A stretch of DNA of 18,715 nucleotides from JAJRVH01 sp964505995 (lineage in GTDB: Bacteria; Pseudomonadota; Zetaproteobacteria; Mariprofundales; Mariprofundaceae): the NCBI GenBank assembly GCA_964505995.1, contig CAZDLB010000025.1:1-18715 (forward strand), in the 5' to 3' direction. Position 1 is the first letter of the stretch, and every line of letters starts with the position of its first letter. The translations under genes and the position numbers were made by a program. A model generated the notes under the pieces. The model saw nothing but the letters and a program-made list of their open reading frames with translations. It searched no databases and was not told the DNA's origin. Shown piece after piece: positions 13,803 to 18,715 of the stretch.

Positions 13803-14951
13803 TTGGCCGTCGACTACAACGAAATCTTCCGTCAGGCGCGCGAGGCATCGGCCGCCAATGATTTCGAGACCGCCCGCCGGCTGTATGCGAAGCTCTGGGA
13901 ATCCCCGGTCTGGCGTCGGGATCGCGAGGTGCAGCTGCATTATGCCTACTCCTGCGAACGCACCGGGGACTACAGCGAGGCAATGCAGGCCTACAGGTCG
14001 CTGATGGAGCATTACAATGCCTTGCCCGACGAGGATGCGGCGCTGGTCGAGGAGTCCATGGTGCGCCTGCGCGAGCTGATGATCGAAAGCGAGCAGGACA
14101 TGCGCGCGCGCGTCGTCGATGCGATGCAGGACGAGAGCGAGGCGAAGCTTGTTTCCAGGCTTTTTGCTCATGCCTACGAACGCAGCTTTACCCCTGGGGA
14201 GATGATCTGCAGCCAGGGTGATCAGGCCGGTCATATGTGGCTGCTGGTCGAGGGCGAGGTGGATGTTCTCGTGCCGGGTGAAAGCGTGCGCACGATTGTC
14301 GGCAGCCGCAGGCGTCCATGCCTGCTGGGAGAGCTGGCCTATTTCACCGGCATGCGCCGCGCGGCCAGCCTCTGCTGCGCCACCGATGTGACGCTGCTGG
14401 AGCTTCCCTACGAACGCATCGAATCGCTGCTGAAGCAGGATGAGGCGCTGCGGCCGATGCTCGAGCATCTGTTCCGTCATCGCCTGGTGCTGCGCGTGCT
14501 CTCCCAGCACGAGCTGTTCAAGCTGTTCAATGATGTGGACCGCAGGCGGGTGACGATGTGTTTCGAGAACACGGCGATGCAGGCCGGGCAGGTGCTGATC
14601 GAGCAGGGCGTGGAGGATCCCAATGCCTTCATGGTGCAGTCCGGCACCATGCTGCTTTTGCGGACGAATCCCGAAGGGGAAGAGGAACTGCTGGCCTCGA
14701 TGCATCCGGGCGATGTGTTCCATCTCGGGGGACTGCTGCGGGGCTTCGTCTCACCCTATCGCGTTGTGGCCGGCACGCCGGCCAGGCTGCTGCGCATGCC
14801 CAGGTACCGCTTTGAACCCTTCATGAAGCAGCGTCCGTGGCTGATCAAGGCGATTCTGAAGCTCAGCCGCATGTCATCCGAGCGGCAGGTGCTGCATCCG
14901 GAGGCGAAGAATCTGTGGGCGGCCAATCGCTACATCGACATGGACAGCTGA
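13803..14951 (+). CDS. TPR plus tandem CNB-domain protein B, paralogue of A
   Basis: The 382-residue protein repeats the layout of protein A. TPR-like helices (NDFETARRLYAKLW, GDYSEAMQAYRSLM) fill about the first 95 residues, then come two CNB domains. CNB1 has a near-canonical phosphate-binding cassette, GELAYFTGMRRAASL, with Glu177 and Arg186 at the PKA spacing and Ala-Ala-Ser after it. CNB2 is degenerate (HLGGLLRGF, Gly310 for Glu). The two paralogues also share the C-terminal pattern of PF followed by RPW, then AIL and LSR or FSR, then LWxA and an Arg. The start is inferred as TTG 13803, two bases after the upstream stop, from the strong Shine-Dalgarno and alignment; an in-frame ATG at 13674 lies deep in gene A and is unlikely. 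No DNA-binding output domain is present. Function is unknown; the tandem copies may form a heterodimer. Confidence 0.83.
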   Translation: MAVDYNEIFRQAREASAANDFETARRLYAKLWESPVWRRDREVQLHYAYSCERTGDYSEAMQAYRSLMEHYNALPDEDAALVEESMVRLRELMIESEQDMRARVVDAMQDESEAKLVSRLFAHAYERSFTPGEMICSQGDQAGHMWLLVEGEVDVLVPGESVRTIVGSRRRPCLLGELAYFTGMRRAASLCCATDVTLLELPYERIESLLKQDEALRPMLEHLFRHRLVLRVLSQHELFKLFNDVDRRRVTMCFENTAMQAGQVLIEQGVEDPNAFMVQSGTMLLLRTNPEGEEELLASMHPGDVFHLGGLLRGFVSPYRVVAGTPARLLRMPRYRFEPFMKQRPWLIKAILKLSRMSSERQVLHPEAKNLWAANRYIDMDS

Positions 14952-15069
14952 AGCGCTCCACTCGGGCGGGTTTTGCGGTCGCTTGCCAACTTCGTTAAGC
15001 TCTCGGGCCCGGTCGCGGGGGCACTTCCCGCAGGAAACGGCCGGAAAAGCGGCGACAGGAGTGGCGGAC
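14952..15069 (+). other. 118-base leader region of citrate synthase
   Basis: This gap holds a possible but weak promoter (TTGCGG 14973-14978, N16, TTAAGC 14995-15000), a small GCGGG/CCCGC hairpin (15015-15031) and an AGGAG ribosome-binding site (15057-15061) eight bases before ATG 15070. No clear terminator for the upstream CNB operon is visible, so read-through into the citrate synthase gene is possible. Confidence 0.35.
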
Positions 15070-16239
15070 ATGGCGGAAAACAGCGCATCGGATATCAAGT
15101 GTTACAGTCCGGGTCTTGCCGGCATCCCGGTGGCGGAATCCTCGGTTTCCTATGTCGATGGTCAGCGCGGCCATCTGGAATACCGCGGCATCGATATCGA
15201 GGAACTGGCCGAGAAGTCCTCGTTCGAGGAAACGGCCTTTCTGCTGCTTTACGGAGAGCTTCCGAAGGCCGATGAACTCAGGGAGTTCGAGGCCGAGCTC
15301 AAGCGGCATCGCCGCATCAAGTTCCGCATCCGCGACATGATGAAGTGCTTTCCGGAATCGGCCCATCCGATGGATTCGCTGCAGGCCACCGTGGCGGCCC
15401 TCGGCATGTTCTATCCGCTGCCGCACTCGCTGGATGGCGGGCTGGACGAGGACACGGTCCGCGACGTCTGCATCAAGCTCATTGCGAAGATGCCGACGCT
15501 GGTGGCCGCGCATGCGCGCATGCGCCACGGCGACGATCCGATTCCGCCGCGTGACGACCTGTCGCATGCGGCCAATTTCTACTACATGCTGACCGGCGAT
15601 GAGCCGTATGCGCTGACCGAGCGGATCATGGATGTCGCGCTGATCGTGCATGCCGAGCATACGATGAACGCGAGCACCTTCTCGACGCTGGTGACGGCCT
15701 CCACGCATGCCGATCCCTATACCTCGATCAGCGCGGCCATCGGCACGCTGTCCGGGCCGCTGCACGGTGGCGCCAACGAGGATGTGCTGCGCATGCTCGA
15801 CGAGATCGGGTCGGTCGAGGCGGCCGAGGACTACCTGAACCGCAAGCTGGCCAACAAGGAGAAGATTCCGGGGCTGGGACATCGCGTGTACAAGACCAAG
15901 GACCCACGCGCCACGCTGCTGCAGAAGCTGTATACGCAGCTGACCGAGAAGATGGGCGGGGATCCGACCTATGAGATTGCCAGGCATATCGAGGAGCTGT
16001 CGGCCGGCACCCTGGGCAAGAAGGGCGTATGCCCGAACGTCGATTTCTATTCCGGCATCGTCTATCGCAAGCTCGGGATCGCGACGGATCTGTTTACACC
16101 GATCTTTGCGGTGGCGCGCGTCGTTGGCTGGCTGGCCCACTGGAAGGAGCAGCTCGGACACGGGCGCATCTACCGGCCGTCACAGATCTATGTCGGCGAG
16201 CACGGCCGGCATTACATCCCCATCGAGGAACGCGGATAA
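15070..16239 (+). CDS. citrate synthase, short type
   Basis: The 389-residue enzyme condenses acetyl-CoA and oxaloacetate to citrate, the entry step of the TCA cycle. The catalytic triad is visible: His232 (GPLHGGANE), His271 (LGHRVYKTKDPR) and Asp325 (NVDFYSG), matching E. coli His264, His305 and Asp362. It lacks the N-terminal beta-domain of the NADH-inhibited hexameric E. coli enzyme (about 427) and begins SPGLAGIPVAESSVSYVDG, like the short, usually dimeric enzymes of Gram-positives, cyanobacteria and archaea. A 2-methylcitrate synthase is an alternative because it shares this fold and length, but no prp genes are nearby. The start ATG at 15070 has AGGAG eight bases upstream; GTG 15061 is a less likely option. 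It converges on the BASS gene. Confidence 0.92.
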   Translation: MAENSASDIKCYSPGLAGIPVAESSVSYVDGQRGHLEYRGIDIEELAEKSSFEETAFLLLYGELPKADELREFEAELKRHRRIKFRIRDMMKCFPESAHPMDSLQATVAALGMFYPLPHSLDGGLDEDTVRDVCIKLIAKMPTLVAAHARMRHGDDPIPPRDDLSHAANFYYMLTGDEPYALTERIMDVALIVHAEHTMNASTFSTLVTASTHADPYTSISAAIGTLSGPLHGGANEDVLRMLDEIGSVEAAEDYLNRKLANKEKIPGLGHRVYKTKDPRATLLQKLYTQLTEKMGGDPTYEIARHIEELSAGTLGKKGVCPNVDFYSGIVYRKLGIATDLFTPIFAVARVVGWLAHWKEQLGHGRIYRPSQIYVGEHGRHYIPIEERG

Positions 16240-16240
16240 A

Positions 16241-16258
16241 GGAAAACGGCCGCTGCCG
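16241..16258 (-). terminator. weak terminator-like element ending the dcd-metF-BASS operon
   Basis: On the minus strand CGGC-AGCG-GCCG (16258-16247) is followed by TTTTCC and then TTT. An alternative seven-pair stem, CGCTGCC with GGCAGCG (16280-16274 and 16257-16251), spans the BASS stop codon. Stems are short and the loop long, so confidence is low. Confidence 0.28.
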
Positions 16259-16260
16259 AG

Positions 16261-17199
16261 TCAGATGGCGGCGGGCAGCGAGGTGCTTCTGCGATGCAGC
16301 CAGCGCGTCATGCCGGCCGCGGTCAGGATGCACCAGACCGCGAACAGCGCGCCGGGCAGCGCGGTTTCCGGCGAGAAATGTTTCAGTGCCAGCGCCACGC
16401 CGAGGCCGGCATTCTGCATGCCGATCTCGATGGCCAGCGTGATGCGATAGCCGGTTTCAAAGCGGAACAGGCTTCCTGCCCACCAGCCGAGCAGATAGCC
16501 CAGGCCGTTGAGCAGCACGACCAGCAGCGCGACCAGCAGCGGTGTGTCGCTGATGCGGTCATGATTGGCGGCCACGGCATAGCTGCAGATGACGATGATG
16601 GCGACCGCGGCGATGTCGGGCGCGATGGCCTCGGCGCTTTCTCGATGACGTCCGAGCCTGGGACGCAGCGCCATGCCCAGTGCCAGCGGCAGTGCCACGG
16701 TCAGCAGGATGGTCTGCATCATCGGCCAGAACGGGATGTCCATGAACTGCTTGCCCAGCATCTCGACCAGCGAGGGCGTCAGCAGTGGCGAAAGCACGGT
16801 GGCGACCATCGTCATTGCAATCGAGAAGGCGACCGCGCCGCCGGCGAGATAGGTGATGACATTGCTGGCCATCGCGCCCGGCGCGCAGCCGACGATGATG
16901 AAGCCCAGGGCCAGCGTCGGGGACACGCCCTGCCAGGTTGCCAGAGTCGCCGCGGCCAGCCCCAGAAGCGGCATGACCGAATACTGGGTTGCGACACCGA
17001 GCGCGATGCTGCCCGGCCGACGCAGTGCCCGCATGGCTTCGCCGGTATCCAGCACGATGCCGAGCGCGAACATCGTGGCCGCGAACAGCCACAGGAAATA
17101 GTCCCGGAAGATCAGAAAGGCCGGCGGATAAAGGAAGGCGACCAGCGCCCCGGCCAGGGTCAGCGGGGCCAGCTGGCGCGACGGCAGGTGGCGCAGCAT
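16261..17199 (-). CDS. bile acid:sodium symporter-like (BASS/SBF) transporter
   Basis: The 312-residue inner-membrane protein is almost wholly hydrophobic, with about ten predicted helices. It carries the family signature region GCAPGAMASNVITYLAGGAV (about residues 101-120), where the PG and the following SNVITYLA helix belong to the crossover region of the BASS fold, and a second conserved stretch AIEIGMQNAGLGVALA near the C-terminus. Members carry organic anions with sodium, such as bile acids, pantoate, pyruvate or other keto acids; the substrate here cannot be told. The ATG at 17199 begins five bases after the metF stop without a clear Shine-Dalgarno, so translation is probably coupled to metF. 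A longer open frame upstream overlaps metF and is not supported. It is the last gene of the dcd-metF operon. Confidence 0.87.
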   Translation of the reverse strand: MLRHLPSRQLAPLTLAGALVAFLYPPAFLIFRDYFLWLFAATMFALGIVLDTGEAMRALRRPGSIALGVATQYSVMPLLGLAAATLATWQGVSPTLALGFIIVGCAPGAMASNVITYLAGGAVAFSIAMTMVATVLSPLLTPSLVEMLGKQFMDIPFWPMMQTILLTVALPLALGMALRPRLGRHRESAEAIAPDIAAVAIIVICSYAVAANHDRISDTPLLVALLVVLLNGLGYLLGWWAGSLFRFETGYRITLAIEIGMQNAGLGVALALKHFSPETALPGALFAVWCILTAAGMTRWLHRRSTSLPAAI

Positions 17200-17204
17200 C
17201 GGCG

Positions 17205-18080
17205 CTAGAGCAGGTCCCGAATCCGCTCGACGATGGCCAGCGTCGCCGCCGACTTGTTCAGCGTATAGAAATGCAGGCCCGGCACGCCGTTTTCCAGCAG
17301 TTCGCGGCACTGCTCTGCTGCCAGTTCGATGCCGGCCGCGGCCACGGCATCGGGGTCGTTCCGGATCGGATCCATCTTCTGATGCAGCCAGTCCGGTATG
17401 CTGGCGCCGCACATCGCAGAGAAGCGCTCGATCTGGTCGAAGTTCGTGATCGGCATGATGCCGGGGATGATCGGCAGCGTGATGCCGGCGTCGCGGCAGG
17501 CATCGCGAAAGCGGAAGAAGACCGCGTTGTCGAAGAAATACTGCGTGATGGCGCAGTCCGCGCCGTTGTCCTGCTTCATCTTCAGATAGCGGATGTCGTC
17601 GGCCACGCCGTTGGGTGATTCCGGGTGCCCTTCGGGATAGGTGGCGCAGGCGATGGAGAAATCGCCCATCTCCCGCAGGAAGGCGATCAGATCCGTGGCG
17701 TGGGCAAAGCCGCCCTGGACGGCCTCGAAGCGATCCATGCCCTCGGGCGCATCGCCGCGCAGCGCCAGGATGTTCTCAATGCCGGCAGCGGCGTATTCGT
17801 TCAGCAGCCGGGTCAGGTCCTCCTTGCTTGAGCCGACACAGGTCAGGTGCGCGACGGGCGTGAGTCCCGTTTCATCCTTGATGCGCGTGACGATGCGTCG
17901 GGTGCGATCCCGGGTCGAGCCGCCGGCGCCGTAGGTCACCGAGATGTAGGCCGGATCGATGGCCTTGAGCTCCTCCAGACATTGCCACAGCCTGGCCTCG
18001 CCCTTGTCCGTCTTGGGGGGGAAGAACTCGCAGGAGACCAGCGGTCGTTCGGAAGCCTTCAGGATGTCGGAAAGGCGCAT
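17205..18080 (-). CDS. metF: methylenetetrahydrofolate reductase MetF
   Basis: MetF reduces 5,10-methylene-THF to 5-methyl-THF with an FAD cofactor and supplies the methyl group for methionine synthesis. The 291-residue length fits the bacterial family (E. coli 296). Recognisable motifs are VSCEFFPPK with the catalytic Glu18, VTYGAGGSTRDRT, ILALRGDAP, CATYPEGHPES, ITQYFFD and PGIMPITNFDQ, in the right order for the TIM barrel. The start ATG at 18080 lies one base after the dcd stop, with GAGG about seven bases upstream; an open extension into dcd is out of frame with that gene and spurious. With dcd it links one-carbon metabolism to dTTP precursor supply, which fits because thymidylate synthase draws on the same folate pool. 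Confidence 0.95.
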   Translation of the reverse strand: MRLSDILKASERPLVSCEFFPPKTDKGEARLWQCLEELKAIDPAYISVTYGAGGSTRDRTRRIVTRIKDETGLTPVAHLTCVGSSKEDLTRLLNEYAAAGIENILALRGDAPEGMDRFEAVQGGFAHATDLIAFLREMGDFSIACATYPEGHPESPNGVADDIRYLKMKQDNGADCAITQYFFDNAVFFRFRDACRDAGITLPIIPGIMPITNFDQIERFSAMCGASIPDWLHQKMDPIRNDPDAVAAAGIELAAEQCRELLENGVPGLHFYTLNKSAATLAIVERIRDLL

Positions 18081-18081
18081 G

Positions 18082-18654
18082 CTAGAGCCTCGGGACCGTG
18101 ACGCCCGTCTGGCCCTGATACTTGCCGGCCCGGTCCGCATACGAGGTCTCGCAGACCTCGTCGGATTCGAGGAACAGGAACTGCGCCACGCCTTCGCCGG
18201 CATAGATCTTCGCCGGCAGCGGCGTCGTGTTGGAGAATTCCAGCGTCACATGGCCTTCCCATTCCGGCTCCAGCGGCGTGACGTTGACGATGATGCCGCA
18301 GCGGGCATAGGTGGACTTGCCCAGGCAGATCGTCAGCACGTTGCGCGGGATGCGCATGTATTCGATCGTGCGTGCCAGCGCGAACGAGTTCGGCGGGATG
18401 ATGCAGACGTCGGACTTCAGATCGACGAAGCTGTCGGCATCGAAGTTCTTCGGATCGACGATGGCCGAGTTGATGTTCGTGAAGATCTTGAACTCGTCGG
18501 CGCAGCGCACATCGTAGCCGTACGAGGACAGGCCGTAGGAAACCATGCCGTGCCCCTTCTTCTCACAGCGCTTGATCTGGCCGTCCACGAACGGCTCGAT
18601 CATGCCGTGCTCCAGCGCCATGCGGCGGATCCACTTGTCTGACTTGATGGACAT
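18082..18654 (-). CDS. dcd: dCTP deaminase
   Basis: Dcd deaminates dCTP to dUTP, which dUTPase then converts to dUMP for thymidylate synthesis. The 190-residue protein matches the family length (E. coli 193). The core GKSTYARCGIIVNVTPLEP contains Ser114 and Arg118, and TLEFSN contains Glu139, the probable counterparts of E. coli Ser111, Arg115 and Glu138. The N-terminus (MSIKSDKWIRRMA) is of the longer type found in many proteobacteria. The C-terminal GKYQGQTGVTVPRL is the nucleotide-closing tail. The ATG at 18654 has GGAGG four bases upstream. It is the first gene of the dcd-metF-BASS operon, with one base between dcd and metF. Confidence 0.96.
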   Translation of the reverse strand: MSIKSDKWIRRMALEHGMIEPFVDGQIKRCEKKGHGMVSYGLSSYGYDVRCADEFKIFTNINSAIVDPKNFDADSFVDLKSDVCIIPPNSFALARTIEYMRIPRNVLTICLGKSTYARCGIIVNVTPLEPEWEGHVTLEFSNTTPLPAKIYAGEGVAQFLFLESDEVCETSYADRAGKYQGQTGVTVPRL

Positions 18655-18682
18655 AGCCCCTCCAAGGTTCGAACGAAGCCGC

Positions 18683-18711
18683 AGCCTAGCGATTGCCCGG
18701 GGCCAGTGAAA
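18683..18711 (-). promoter_or_regulatory. candidate promoter of dcd-metF-BASS
   Basis: On the minus strand TTTCAC (18711-18706) and TAGGCT (18688-18683) are separated by 17 bases and lie about 30 bases before the dcd start codon. Each box matches consensus in only three of six positions, so this is a tentative call at the right edge of the window. Confidence 0.3.
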
Positions 18712-18715
18712 GGGT

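Overview
This 18.7 kb window is gene-dense, GC-rich chromosomal DNA, most likely from a gammaproteobacterium. The clearest taxonomic hint is the run DUF4390 protein - NtrY - NtrX - TrkA - TrkH, which I know from gammaproteobacterial genomes. XerD, RNase R, MetF and Dcd of proteobacterial type agree with it. The genus cannot be fixed by eye. I see no insertion sequence, prophage, CRISPR array or transfer signature, and no stretch over 300 bases lacks a gene.

Layout. At the left edge is tRNA-Gln(CUG), followed by a 160-base noncoding stretch that ends in a good intrinsic terminator and may encode a small RNA with a very C-rich loop. A minus-strand pair follows (hotdog acyl-CoA thioesterase, then an endonuclease/exonuclease/phosphatase-family hydrolase). 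On the plus strand come a stand-alone class III adenylate cyclase and the compact operon DUF4390-ntrY-ntrX-trkA-trkH, in which three successive junctions are ATGA overlaps. RNase R runs back on the minus strand, head to head with tRNA-Leu(CAG); the tRNA promoter overlaps the RNase R start codon. After the tRNA terminator, xerD is followed by two tandem paralogous genes, each coding for a TPR-like N-terminus and two cyclic-nucleotide-binding-type (CNB) domains. Next is a short-type citrate synthase. The right end is a minus-strand operon, dcd-metF-BASS transporter.

How the genes may work together. NtrY and NtrX form a membrane sensor kinase and a sigma-54-type activator, coupled in one operon to the Trk potassium uptake system (TrkA gating ring and TrkH channel). 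The least ordinary part is the pair of TPR-CNB proteins. They have no DNA-binding domain. Their first CNB domain keeps the Glu and Arg of a phosphate-binding cassette and their second has lost them. A complete class III cyclase lies about 10 kb away, so a nucleotide second-messenger circuit with a protein-protein output is a testable idea, but the link is inference.

Regulatory detail. Recognisable sigma-70 promoters precede tRNA-Leu (TTGACA-N16-TATGAT) and xerD (TTGGCA-N16-TATACT). The xerD promoter sits so close to its ATG that the mRNA is predicted to be leaderless.
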